The position numbers were made by a program, and so were the translations under genes. A DNA stretch of 64,000 nucleotides, taken from contig JAQISU010000069.1 of NCBI GenBank assembly GCA_029339505.1, positions 8,230,501 to 8,294,500 of the forward strand, in the 5' to 3' direction. The stretch comes from Unio delphinus (lineage: Eukaryota; Mollusca; Bivalvia; Unionida; Unionidae). Positions within the stretch are counted from its first letter, which is position 1. Every line of letters starts with the position of its first letter. The notes beneath the pieces are model-generated. The model was given only the letters and a program-made list of their open reading frames with translations. It ran no database searches and was not told the DNA's origin. Of this stretch, positions 10,301-21,734 are shown piece after piece.

Positions 10301-13021
10301 AAACATATTTCTCTATTGTTAAGTGTATTTAAGTTTTATTGCATAATGGAAACATATGTCTCTATTGTTAAGTGTATTTAAGTTATATTGCATAATGTAA
10401 ACATATGTCTCTATTGTTAAGTGTATTTAAGTTTTATTGCATAATGTAAACATATGTCGCTATTGTTAAGTGTAAGTTTTATTGTATAATGTAAACATAT
10501 GTCTCTATTGTTAAGTGTATTTAAGTTTTATTGCATAATGTAAACATATGTTGCTATTGTTAAGTGTATTTAAGTTTTATTGCATAATGTAAACATATGT
10601 CTCTATTGTTAAGTGTATTTAAGTTTTATTGCATAATGTAAACATATGTCGCTATTGTTAAGTGTAAGTTTTATTGCATAATGTAAACATATGTCGCTGT
10701 TGTTAAGTGTATTTAAGTTACATTGCATAATGTAAACATATGTCTCTATTGTTAAGTGTAAGTTTTATTGTATAATGTAAACATATGTCTCTATTGTTAA
10801 GTGTATTTAAGTTTTATTGCATAATGTAAACATATGTCTCTATTGTTAAGTGTATTTAAGTTTTATTGCATAATGTAAACATATGTCGCTATTGTTAAGT
10901 GTAAGTTTTATTGTATAATGTAAACATATGTCTCTATTGTTAAGTGTATTTAAGTTTTATTGCATAATGTAAACATATGTCGCTATTGTTAAGTGTATTT
11001 AAGTTTTATTGCATAATGTAAACATATGTCTATATTGTTAAGTGTATTTAAGTTTTATTGCATTATGTAAACATATGTCTCTATTGTTAAGTGTATTTAA
11101 GTTTTATTGCATAATGTAAACATATGTCGCTATTGTTAAGTGTAAGTCTTATTGCATAATGTAAACATATGTCTATATTGTTAAGTGTATTTAAGTTTTA
11201 TTGCATAATGTAAACATATGTCGCTATTGTTAAGTGTAAGTTTTATTGCATAATGTTAACATATGTCTCTTTTGTTAAGTGTATTTAAGTTTTATTGCAT
11301 AATGTAAACATATGTCTCTATTGTTAAGTGTATTTAAGTTTTATTGCATAATGTAAACATATGTCGCTATTGTTAAGTGTAAGTTTTATTGTATAATGTA
11401 AACATATGTCTCTATTGTTAAGTGTATTTAAGTTTTATTGCATAATGTAAACATATGTCGCTATTGTTAAGTGTATTTAAGTTACATTGCATAATGTAAA
11501 CATATGTCTCTATTGTTAAGTGTAAGTTTTATTGTATAATGTAAACATATGTCTCTATTGTTAAGTGTATTTAAGTTTTATTGCATAATGTAAACATATG
11601 TCTCTATTGTTAAGTGTATTTAAGTTTTATTGCATAATGTAAACATATGTCGCTATTGTTAAGTGTAAGTTTTATTGTATAATGTAAACATATGTCTCTA
11701 TTGTTAAGTGTATTTAAGTTTTATTGCATAATGTAAACATATGTCGCTATTGTTAAGTGTATTTAAGTTTTATTGCATAATGTAAACATATGTCGCTATT
11801 GTTAAGTGTATTTAAGTTTTATTGCATAATGTAAACATATGTCTCTATTGTTAAGTGTATTTAAGTTTTATTGCATAATGTAAACATATGTCGCTATTGT
11901 TAAGTGTAAGTTTTATTGCATAATGTAAACATATGTCGCTATTGTTAAGTGTATTTAAGTTACATTGCATAATGTAAATATATGTCTCTATTGTTAAGTG
12001 TTAGTTTTATTGTATAATGTAAACATATGTCTCTATTATTAAGTGTATTTAAGTTTTATTGCATAATGTAAACATATGTCTCTATTGTTAAGTGTATTTA
12101 AGTTTTATTGCATAATGTAAACATATGTCGCTATTGTTAAGTGTAAGTTTTATTGTATAATGTAAACATATGTCTCTATTGTTAAGTGTATTTAAGTTTT
12201 ATTGCATAATGTAAACATATGTCGCTATTGTTAAGTGTATTTAAGTTACATTGCATAATGTAAACATATGTCTCTATTGTTAAGTGTAAGTTTTATTGTA
12301 TAATGTAAACATATGTCTCTATTGTTAAGTGTATTTAAGTTACATTGCATAATGTAAACATATGTCTCTATTGTTAAGTGTAAGTTTTTTTGTATAATGT
12401 AAACATATGTCTCTATTGTTAAGTGTATTTAAGTTTTATTGCATAATGTTAACATATGTCTCTATTGTTAAGTGTATTTAAGTTTTATTGCATAATGTTA
12501 ACATATGTCTCTATTGTTAAGTGTATTTAAGTTTTATTGTATAATGTTAACATATGTCTCTATTGTTAAGTGTATTTAAGTTTTATTGCATAATGTAAAC
12601 ATATGTCGCTATTGTTAAGTGTATTTAAGTTTTATTGCATAATGGAAACATATGTCTCTATTGTTAAGTGTATTTAAGTTTTATTGCATAATGGAAACAT
12701 ATGTCCCTATTTTTAAGTGTATTTAAGTTTTATTGCATAATGTAAACATATGTCGCTATTGTTAAGTGTATTTCTTATATTGCATAATGTAAACATATGT
12801 CGCTATTGTTAAGTGTATTTAAGTTTTATTGCATAATGTAAACATATGTCTCTATTGTTAAGTGTATTTAAGTTTTATTGCATAATGTAATCATATGTCT
12901 CTATTGTTAAGTGTATTTAAGTTTTATTGCATAATGTAATCATATGTCTCTATTGTTAAGTGTATTTAAGTTATATTGCATTATGTAAACATATGTCGCT
13001 ATTGTTAAGTGTATTTAAGTT
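7363..13021. repeat. Large minisatellite/satellite array A, 49 and 45 bp units, roughly 115-120 copies
   Basis: The 49 bp unit runs AGTTTTATTGCATAATGTAA, ACATATGTCTCTATTGTTAA, GTGTATTTA. A second unit type lacks four bases (GTGTAAG instead of GTGTATTTAAG) and is 45 bp. Frequent variants are GTCGCT for GTCTCT, ATTGTATAAT for ATTGCATAAT, TACATT or TATATT for TTTATT, and GTTAAC for GTAAAC. Units are very similar, so homogenisation is recent. Diagnostic variants recur at fixed offsets of 1,001, 2,296 and 2,774 bp, showing duplication of blocks of units. There is no open frame of note. The array begins with a divergent unit (GCATGATG) at 7363 and ends at GTATTTAAGTTGCTG. Confidence 0.97.
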
Positions 13022-14989
13022 GCTGATTCATTATTTGCTATGGATAATTGTATATTAGATTTTACCTCGTCCGAAAATCAAGATCTTGAAGTTCCTGACC
13101 AGAAACACGGACGATAGTTTTAATCTGTAACAATGACACATAGCTAATATTTTCTCTTTGAGTGTGAGTTAAATAGTAAGATCGTTAACATTGCCTGGGT
13201 TAAGGACGTTTACCATATTTAATATTAGAATCTTCTAGAATGTGCGTCTCCGTTAGATGATAGGTTTTACGTTTAGGAACTGCTAACAGTGATCTAGGAC
13301 TGGTAGAGAGTTATATAGTCTAGTTTATTGTATTTTAGTTCCTGAAATTACATTTGAAAAATAAGAGATGAGTCACTTCGCTGTATTTAATGTTTTATTC
13401 TAACTGTAATTTATTTATTGAAATTATTTATCTACTAAATATACAGTGTGAATATCCATAATATTCTTTGACAAAAACACTAACCATGAATTATGGTGAT
13501 TTCAAACAAGGATATATATGATTATATGTTTGTGATTTATCTAAAGACTGATGGCATTATTTAATTCGAAACTACGGGTACATCAACACTATCAGCGTTT
13601 GATCATAATTGGAACACCACTGGAATTTAATTAGAACTTTGCTAATTAGGGCTAATAACATAACTTTTAGACTATTTGGAATTTGATTGATAATACTATA
13701 AGTTAGTTTCAGTGTTGTGTTCTAAGGAAATAAATTAAATGGAGAAATTGTTTAACTTTTCGTAGCGTTCATTTATTATTAACAATGTAAGACCATATTG
13801 GCATCATGCTATTAGAAATCAATAAAAACGCTGGACTTAGTTATATAAATGTTTATGAAAGAATGAAAATGTAATGAATGGTAACCAATATTTGGTGAAG
13901 TAAAACGATATCGCTGAAAGATATCGCTTTTTAAAATTGGACGTTTAGAGCAAAGACACTGAGATGAAACTAGTCATGTAATTTTCACGCGTCCTTGCAC
14001 TAAAGTAATACACTGTCACGGTGGGAAGGCATTTAAAAGGATTTTTGACATTGATTGTTATATGTTAAAAGCTTTTATAGTGATCATAATTTAATATAAA
14101 TAGTAGATATTGGTCATCATTTGAAACTCAACCCATGATCGCATAGAATACAAATATTGCCTTTTCAAACATTACAAAAATATATGGAGAAGTATTATAG
14201 AATATATATTTACATCATGCGCAACACCCTGGAAATTTAATAAAACGCGACACATGTTTTTGTTATCTATCCGTGATATTTCCCATTGGAGTATTTTTGA
14301 TATTTGCATTCATCATCACTTATCGTTTCTACTTTAGAATTTCGCAAATCGCATAGAATTTAACGGGATAATTAACATAAAAATTGAATCATGCTGTGCG
14401 TAGTTCAATAGCACAGGTCATAAGTCATGTAAAATGTTTTTAAAATTGACATTGCTATCTTCAGCCTTTGACCAATTTTGCATTATGATTAACGCCTATG
14501 TTGTTAAGAAAGAAATAATTGTGATTGAACTAGTGTGATGTTATAGCAATTTTGGTGGATTTCGTGTCATCCACTTGCAACGTGTTTAAGTAACCACAAA
14601 ATAATGACACGTTGTGGAAAGATTAATTTTCAATTTCTAAAGATCATGTTGATGTATGGAGAAACAAAGAATTTCTTTAAAATTGAACAACACTAATATC
14701 GTCACAATTAATTAATTATTGTAAAATGATTTCAATTTTTCGTTTATAGTGCGGTCTGCACTTACTTAAACTTTTAGCGACATATCTCAACGTTTCAATT
14801 AGTTTGAAAGAATATATGCAAAGGTATGAAGATCATGAAGTGTTGCATTTAAAAGAATATCGGTTTACAACGCAGCAACAATAAAATAAACTGACTCTAA
14901 TAGCTACAGTTACGGGGATCATATTTTGTCTTTAATGGTTCTAAGTACCTTAATGTATGTCAAATATATATGTTATTCACAAATCTATT
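13022..14989. other. Unique AT-rich sequence, nothing recognised
   Basis: About 2 kb without ORFs of note, tandem structure or transposon ends that I can see. Confidence 0.4.
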
Positions 14990-15421
14990 TAAAATTTGCA
15001 AATAAAATGTTTAGAATGCCATATATGTACCTTTAATACAATGTATTTAAACTAGTCCAAAAATATGCCTTGCTTCCAATGCATTTAAACTATTGCAAAC
15101 ATGTAATTTGTTTACAATGAATTTAAAATATGCCAATAATATCCTTGCATACAATGTATTTAAACTGTACCAAGCTGTATCTTGTTTGCAATGCATTTAA
15201 ACTATGCCAGAAATATACCTTGTTTGCATGGTATGTAATATATCCCCAAATATTCCTTGTTTGCAACGTATTTAAACTTTACTAGACATATACGTTGTTT
15301 ACAATGTAATTGAACTATATAAAGATTTACCTTGTTCAAAACGGATTTTAAACAATGCGACTGATATACCTCGTTTACAATATACAGCATTTGCATTGTA
15401 TTCAAGCTATGATAAACGTGT

Positions 15422-16092
15422 ACAACATATTTAGTCTATGCCACATATTGCATATTGTACAACATATTTAGTCTATGCCACATATTGCATATTGTACAAC
15501 ATATTTAGTCTATGCCACATATTGCATATTGTACAATATATTTAGTCTATGCCACATATTGCATATTGTACAATATATTTAGTCTATGCCACATATTGCA
15601 TATTGTACAACATATTTAGTCTATGCCACATATTGCATATTGTACAACATATTTAGTCTATGCCACATATTGCATATTGTACAACATATTTAGTCTATGC
15701 CACATATTGCATATTGTACAATATATTTAGTCTATGCCACATATTGCATATTGTACAATATATTTAGTCTATGCCACATATTGCATATTGTACAATATAT
15801 TTAGTCTATGCCACATATTGCATATTGTACAATATATTTAGTCTATGCCACATATTGCATATTGTACAATATATTTAGTCTATGCCACATATTGCATATT
15901 GTACAATATATTTAGTCTATGCCACATATTGCATATTGTACAATATATTTAGTCTATGCCACATATTGCATATTGTACAATATATTTAGTCTATGCCACA
16001 TATTGCATATTGTACAATATATTTAGTCTATGCCACATATTGCATATTGTACAACATATTTAGTCTATGCCACATATTGCATATTGTACAAT
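15422..16092. repeat. Homogeneous 37 bp core expansion within array C, about 18 copies
   Basis: The unit runs ACAATATATTTAGTCTATGC then CACATATTGCATATTGT. ACAACATATTT recurs at 15422 and 15459, giving exactly 37 bp. Units are nearly identical apart from a C/T variant (ACAACATAT versus ACAATATAT). The T form creates the 14 bp perfect palindrome ATATTGTACAATAT across the unit junction. Confidence 0.95.
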
Positions 16093-16164
16093 ATATTTAA
16101 AGTATGCCATAGCCGTACCTTGTTTACATTGCAACAAATACTAAAGCTACACCTTATTTACGAT

Positions 16165-16500
16165 GCATTTAAACTTTTCCAAAGATGTTTACAAGGCATT
16201 TGAATTATGCCAAAGATGATTATAAGGCATTTGAATTATGCCCAAGATGTTTACGAGGCATTTGAATTATGCCAAAGATGTTTACAAGGCATTTGAATTA
16301 TGACAAAGATGTTTACAAGGCACTTGAACTATGCCAAAGATGTTTTCAAGGCACTTGAAATATGCCAAAGATGTTTACAAGGCATTTGAATTATGATAAA
16401 AATGTTTACAAGGCATCTGAATTATTCCAAAGATGATTACAAGGCATTTGAATTATGCCAAAGATGTTTACAAGGCATTTGAATTATGACAAAATTCACC
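16165..16500. repeat. 31 bp derivative repeat within array C, about 10 copies
   Basis: Units read AAAGATGTTTACAAGGCATT then TGAATTATGCC, 31 bp. They share the TTTACAA...CATTTgAA..ATGCC skeleton with the neighbouring 37 bp units and appear to derive from them by a short deletion. Confidence 0.85.
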
Positions 16501-16930
16501 TTGTTTACAGCGTATTTAAACTATGACAACGATTACATTTCTACAATCTATTTAAACTATGCCAAAGGTGAACCTTGCGTGCAATGCGTTTAAACATACC
16601 AGTATAGACAACGTATTTAAACTAATCCAAAGATTTACCTCGTTTTTAAGACATTTAAACTATGCCAAAGATAGCGTTACAATGTATTTAAGCTATGCAA
16701 AAAATAAGGCATTTTTTACAATTTGCTTAAACTATGTCTAAAAGATGTGCCTCGTTAACAAAGTATTTAAACAAAGGCAAGATATACATTGCTAATAAAG
16801 CATTTTAACCATGCCAGAGATGTACCTTTGTTTATGATGTACTTACACTATGCACCATATTTATCTTGTTTGCGATTTATTTAAACTATGCCAAAGGTAT
16901 GCTTTGTTTGCAATCAGATGTTTAACGAAT

Positions 16931-17621
16931 GCCCATTATTAGCATACCATATATTGAGTCTACAAAAATTGACCACATTAACGTATCCAATAGATGACCA
17001 CTTACATAAGAGTTTGCCCTACGCTTGAAAAGTATCACGTGTCAAGTGTTTCATAACTGGCGACTTGCATTCTGAACAACAAGTTGGCGACACTATATGT
17101 TCATCATCGGTGCATACATCTCGGAAATTATGATAGTAACTCTGAGACATAAGACATGTTAATCAATATTCACAAAGTGATACTTTATTTACCTTCAAGG
17201 ACACATTTCCTGAAATTACCTTTGAAAAAATAATTATTGAAGACGTGGCTGTCTTTTTGAAATTGTTATGCAAAATAAATTTACTTCTATAGTAGACTTA
17301 GCTTGACTTACTACAGCCTTGAAATCAGTGAAATATTTATACAACCATCAAACACTTTGAAGAAAAAAAAATCAACGACAACTGTGCAAGATTACCTACA
17401 AAAACAACGAAACGAAGGATTAATTAATAATTTCCCATGGGGGAACATCGTGTTTTAGTTCCAATAATAGGCTGTTTACATATTCAGCCTGTTAAAAGCC
17501 AATATCTGAAGGAGGAGGTACAATTAAATACAAAACATAATTAAATCAGTTCAACTCTCAGAAGTAATCAATATACATAGAATGAGAATAATATAAATAA
17601 TCAACCTGTATGAAAATAGAA
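16931..17621. other. Unique AT-rich sequence, nothing recognised
   Basis: No gene, element end or repeat structure seen. Confidence 0.4.
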
Positions 17622-17747
17622 ACAAATAATGAAAAGACACGTAAAAGACCTACCACGGGCCGAGTATACTCGTTATGTACATTAACAAATAATGAAAAGA
17701 CACGTAAAAGACCTACCACGGGCCGAGTATACTCGTTATGTACATTA
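17622..17747. repeat. Two-copy 63 bp tandem duplication
   Basis: The segment starting ACAAATAATGAAAAGACACG at 17622 is repeated at 17685 without visible change. Each copy holds the 12 bp perfect palindrome CGAGTATACTCG. The period is 21 codons, so open frames span both copies on both strands; I do not consider them genes. Confidence 0.95.
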
Positions 17748-18336
17748 ACAAATGTTTGTATTGATGAAATAAATAGCAACGACCAATATTTGAACATATG
17801 ACATAATTGATACTGTCTTTGTGTGTGAATTACACAATTGTCAAATAATGGTTGAGAAGTGATGTTATTCCACACAATAAAATTTAATTGTTAGTGCCTT
17901 AATTTCTCCCTGAAGCAAGCAGAAGAAAACACAATCTAGCACATATACCCCTGCACGAAATAAATATTTGGATTTCTAAAATATTAGAAGGATAGGACCT
18001 GAATGTGTTACCTGGAACAGACTTAGTTTACATGTACATTGTACAAGAAGCTTCCAGACAATAAATCCGTTTAGGGAATATAATACACGTGCACTTTAAA
18101 TATACAACTAAATTCAATTGCCTAACGTTTGGTTTTATACACTTAACAATTGTTAAATAAAGATAACATTAATATTTTTATTCTAAAATCGAACGTTCTA
18201 TTTTAACATTGGCTATAAATACTTAAATGGTTCATTTGATTTATTGCTAAAGCTTTTATTTACTGCATTTATAATCAATTAATAAGTGCAGCTTAAAGAT
18301 AATGCCGTTGCATTGAAAGTTGGCGGCAAGAGATTG

Positions 18337-18338
<2 letters not shown>
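17748..18338. other. Unique AT-rich sequence, nothing recognised
   Basis: No motif seen on either strand. Confidence 0.4.

Positions 18339-18386
<48 letters not shown>
18339..18386. repeat. (TA)n microsatellite next to the hammerhead-like motif
   Basis: About 24 TA dinucleotides, followed by GGGG and then the sequence containing the ribozyme-like fold. Confidence 0.98.
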
Positions 18387-18389
<3 letters not shown>

Positions 18390-18418
18390 GATAAAAAAAC
18401 AACACAAACGCCGATAAA

Positions 18419-18460
18419 CCTGTGCGACTAGTTTCGCATTTATGCTTCTTCAGGCACAAA
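18419..18460 (-). ncRNA. Candidate hammerhead ribozyme (type I-like)
   Basis: On the minus strand, TTTGTGC (18460-18454) is followed by CTGAAGA, matching the hammerhead core CUGANGA. Next come an A, the hairpin GCAT-AA-ATGC (stem II), GAAA, a minimal stem III (C-TA-G) and TC, the cleavage-site dinucleotide. GCACAGG follows and pairs with TTTGTGC as stem I (five Watson-Crick and two G-U pairs). All conserved core bases are present. The oddity is one extra A between the core and stem II. Hammerheads of this small, short-stem-III kind are known from Penelope-like elements and retrozymes, so this may be the remnant of one. Predicted cleavage lies between 18426 and 18425. No reverse transcriptase was found beside it. 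Confidence 0.5.
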
Positions 18461-19221
18461 CTTTATTTGAAAGAAACTGATTTGAAAGAAACAATATATA
18501 TATAAATGGATGCTCTTTGGATAAACTGATAGGCAATTATTCCATATGGAAGTTATATTCAGGTAATTGTACCTTTGTCAATGGTAGCTTTCCAATCTGC
18601 TATTTCTCGCGATCAAGCCATGCATGCTTGCACGACATCGAGAATAAAAGCCAGAAGCAAATATATGTGCCGCAGATAATTATGTTGCAAACTCCTTCCA
18701 TGTTCATCTCAAACGTAAAACTGTTTGCCAGAGATTCGTGATTAAATTTCAATCCGACATGTATCCCGGTTCTATTAAAACATCGAATCAGAGCTATCTT
18801 ATGCCATTCATGTTGTCTGATGTTACATCTCGCCATATAGTGACATTTACATAAAACACTGAGCATCACCAAACTGCTTACGAAGTGGCTAACCATCATA
18901 CAAAAACAGTTTACTTTAAATACTAGATCAGCAATTCTTACATAAAGCTTAAGGAAGGATAGCAAATATCTGGGGATGAGAGCACTTTTACATACTACAT
19001 CCTTTACCCATTATGCTTACGTTCACTGTTGCTATATATTTGAGGCAGACCAAAGGAAAAGAAGGTATACTGTGCATGTTCGTACGCGCTTATTGTTTGC
19101 GTCTCATTGATCCCCTATTTATTTTCATCTGTTACATTACATGTAGTTGACAATGAGACCAAATTAAGTAGTTATGAAACTGAAAATTACACCTTGCAGA
19201 ATAATGTGGTATATGTTTCCT
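18461..19221. other. Unique sequence, unrecognised
   Basis: The minus strand carries an open frame of 121 codons (18600-18965) with no motif I recognise. A frame of this length is expected about once by chance in an AT-rich window of this size, so I do not call a gene. Confidence 0.35.
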
Positions 19222-19660
19222 TAAAGCTGAGGCATCATACCTGTGGAATTGAAATATATCCAACTACGCCTGTGGAACTGAAATATATCAAATTACACCT
19301 GTGGAATCTAAATATATTCAATTACACCTGTGGAATTTAACTATATCCAATTACACATATGGAATTTAAAAATATCCTATTACACCTGTGGAATTTAAAT
19401 ATATCCAGTTACACCTGTGGAATTTAAATATATCCAATTAATAATTTATACCTGTGGCATTTAAATATATTCAATTGCACTTGTGGAATGTAAATATATC
19501 CAATTACACATGTGGAATTGAAATATATCTAATTACACCTGTGTAATAGAAATATATCCCATTATACCTGTGAAATATGAATATGTCCAATTATACCTGT
19601 GGAATATAAATATATCCAATTATTCATGTGGAATATAAATATATCCAATTATACCAACTA
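19222..19660. repeat. 29 bp minisatellite, about 15 copies
   Basis: Units read AATTACACCTGTGGAATTTA then AATATATCC (29 bp), moderately diverged. One unit near 19440 carries a small insertion (AATTAATAATTTATACC). Confidence 0.93.
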
Positions 19661-20811
19661 GATTAACACCATGAAGATTTTTTTTGCAGACGTCTCTCCA
19701 AATATTAACTGGTAACTAGTATTTGGTAAAGTGCATACATTATTGCTAGAACACGGCCCATCTTAAACATGGAGGTTGTAGAGAGAAACCAGATCACAAT
19801 AAAAATTGAAACCTACGAAGTTGTTGCGCGTATGTAATAAAAGCGTCACATCTAGTCTTATTCAACATATTTACGTGCAAAAAATGCAGTAAAAGTATTT
19901 CAAAAAGTGTTTGAAGCACAAACTCTTATAATATTTCGTGACGGTTGATTGTATAAAATGTCAGAAGCTTTCCTTGCCATGGAAAATTAATGGAAATAAT
20001 ATAATTCTCCATGGATCTGAATAGAAAGCATCATCATACAGGATAAATGTATTGCACATTAACAATTTATGGAAGTGTTTATTTATTATTAAGATAAAAT
20101 GCCCACCAAATTGATGTGCGGCGACCTGAACAAATATATGAGACAGTACATATCCTTAGTAGTACGCCGTGATTATTTCAAATTAGAGACAGTTTTCTGG
20201 AATTTCCATTTATGATCATGTCTGAATGCTCCCAACAATATAGTTTTCAGTCGGCTTCTCGAACCTGTATAGGACTTTAAAGGTGGAGTCCATACAAGAC
20301 ACCTAGCATGCTGTGCTGTCTTCTAATACCTCGTAAGCAGTTGTGTCTGAACGATAAGAGAGGGAGTTGGTCTGGCATACTGACGATTGGTACCATTGTT
20401 TATTATGTTGCCACGTGCTAAACTATTATAGTCAAATATGTTTAGTTGGCAAAAAGGTCTAGAGGATGTCAAACATTCATCAAAAATACATGAGAAGCAA
20501 AACAGTACAGTAGCTCGAATAAGACGCCTTAACGAATAAACGAAGCACATGCTAAAATGTAGCTTTTCATAAACTTAAAACATATTCACATTGAAATATG
20601 ATTTCTTTCGCAAATTATTCGTGTGGTTTATCGTCAATTATATATTGATTTCAACACAGTAATATTCATAGAAAGTGTTTTGGATCACTTACAGTCACGA
20701 ACAGCAAGAGTCGCTGTTACTTTATCTTGGAGAAGCAGTTGTTCGTACTGTACTCAGATCACACATATATTAGAAATACATTTGCCAACCTTGATTTTAA
20801 ATAGAAACTAA
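19661..20811. other. Unique sequence, nothing recognised
   Basis: About 1.15 kb with no protein motif or element ends that I can support. Confidence 0.4.
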
Positions 20812-20882
20812 AGGGGCCCCGAGTGGTCTAAAGCGCTGTCCGTTAGCGTTAAACCCTAAAGAAAAAAACAAAGAAAAAATAA
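20812..20882 (+). mobile_element. Truncated tRNA-derived SINE head with A-rich tail (candidate)
   Basis: GGGGCCCCGAGTGGTCTAAA followed by GCGCTGTCC closely resembles the 5' part of leucine or serine tRNAs (CCGAGTGGTCTAAGGCGC), including the pol III A-box region. It runs into AAACCCTAAAG and an A-rich stretch. No B-box or full cloverleaf follows, so it is not a tRNA gene. A truncated SINE is the simplest reading. Confidence 0.45.
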
Positions 20883-20924
20883 TCCATATCTGTAAGCTGT
20901 AGAGGAATATCTTTAGTTGGTGTC

Positions 20925-21202
20925 CTACTTGCATATGGTCGAGTACGATATGAAATAAAATGTAAACTTGCATATGGTCGAGTACGATATGAAAAAAATG
21001 TATACTTGCATATGGTCGAGTACGATATGAAATAAAATGTAAACTTGCATATGGTAGAGTACGATATGAAATAAATTGTGTCCTTGGATATGGGCGAGTA
21101 CGATATGAAATAAAATGTACACTTGCATATGGGCGAGTACGATACGAAATAAAATGTACACTTAATATGGTCGAGTACGATACGAAATCAAATGCACACT
21201 TG
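20925..21202. repeat. 39 bp minisatellite, about 7 copies, left of the solo LTR
   Basis: Units read CTTGCATATGGTCGAGTACG then ATATGAAATAAAATGTAAA (39 bp). A diverged partial unit, CATGCATATAGTCAAGTAC, resumes at 22709 beyond the LTR candidate, so the array was probably split by insertion. Confidence 0.9.
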
Positions 21203-21436
21203 TGTCACAGAATTAGGCGAAAATTTAATTTATTTTCTAATAAAATTACAAACTAATTTCACCATTTTTTTGTTTCGTCGTACATGCGTTACCTGGGGTG
21301 AATAAGTGATTTTCTCCAAGGTAAGCGGCGTGTAACGATTTGCATGTGCCTGAATTTGAATTGCATGAAATCCCGAACATTAGATTCACGTAGTGCACGG
21401 TAATCTTGCCGTGATTTCTGCTCACCTATTTGATGG

Positions 21437-21444
21437 TATATAAG
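21437..21444 (+). promoter_or_regulatory. TATA box of the LTR candidate
   Basis: TATATAAG lies about 235 bp inside the left LTR end, a normal U3 position. Transcription would start near 21465-21470. A strong splice-donor-like GGTGAGTG lies near 21530. Function is inferred from position only. Confidence 0.4.
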
Positions 21445-21734
21445 GCAGAATATTTCTGATCAATATTACGGGACCTAAAGTATCTAATCACAGGATAGAT
21501 AGCTCGTCTTTCAATCTCCAGCCAAAGGGGTGAGTGTTTAATTTATATTTCGTTTTATTGTGAATTTTTATTCACTTTATCATTTCATATAATGATGCCA
21601 TTATTACAATGCAGATTTTAAACGTGGAATATTTGGAATTACTAGTCACTATTAGACTTTAAATGCAATAGCGTAATCTAAGGTTTAGATTATTTTTTGA
21701 GACAACTATTATTAGTCTGGTTTCTTTATTGTAG

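Larger units (their letters stand above)
14990..16930. repeat. Degenerate minisatellite array C, ancestral unit about 37-38 bp
   Basis: Diverged units share the theme TTGTTTACAATGTATTTAAACTATGCCAAAGATATACC. TATTTAAACTA-like anchors recur every 37-38 bp from about 15040 to 15190 and again from about 16500 to 16900. The middle is occupied by a homogeneous 37 bp expansion (15422-16092) and a 31 bp derivative (16165-16500). Confidence 0.85.

Noticed and set aside
7363..13021. CRISPR-like array of regular repeats
   Set aside because: Units follow each other directly with no unique spacers, and the context is animal transposon DNA.
17558..17875. 105-codon frame containing a 21-residue internal repeat
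   Set aside because: Produced by the 63 bp tandem duplication; no other protein character.
18600..18965. 121-codon minus-strand frame
   Set aside because: No motif; a frame of this length is expected about once by chance at this composition and window size.
20812..20882. tRNA gene
   Set aside because: Only the D-arm-like half is present; no anticodon or T arm follows.
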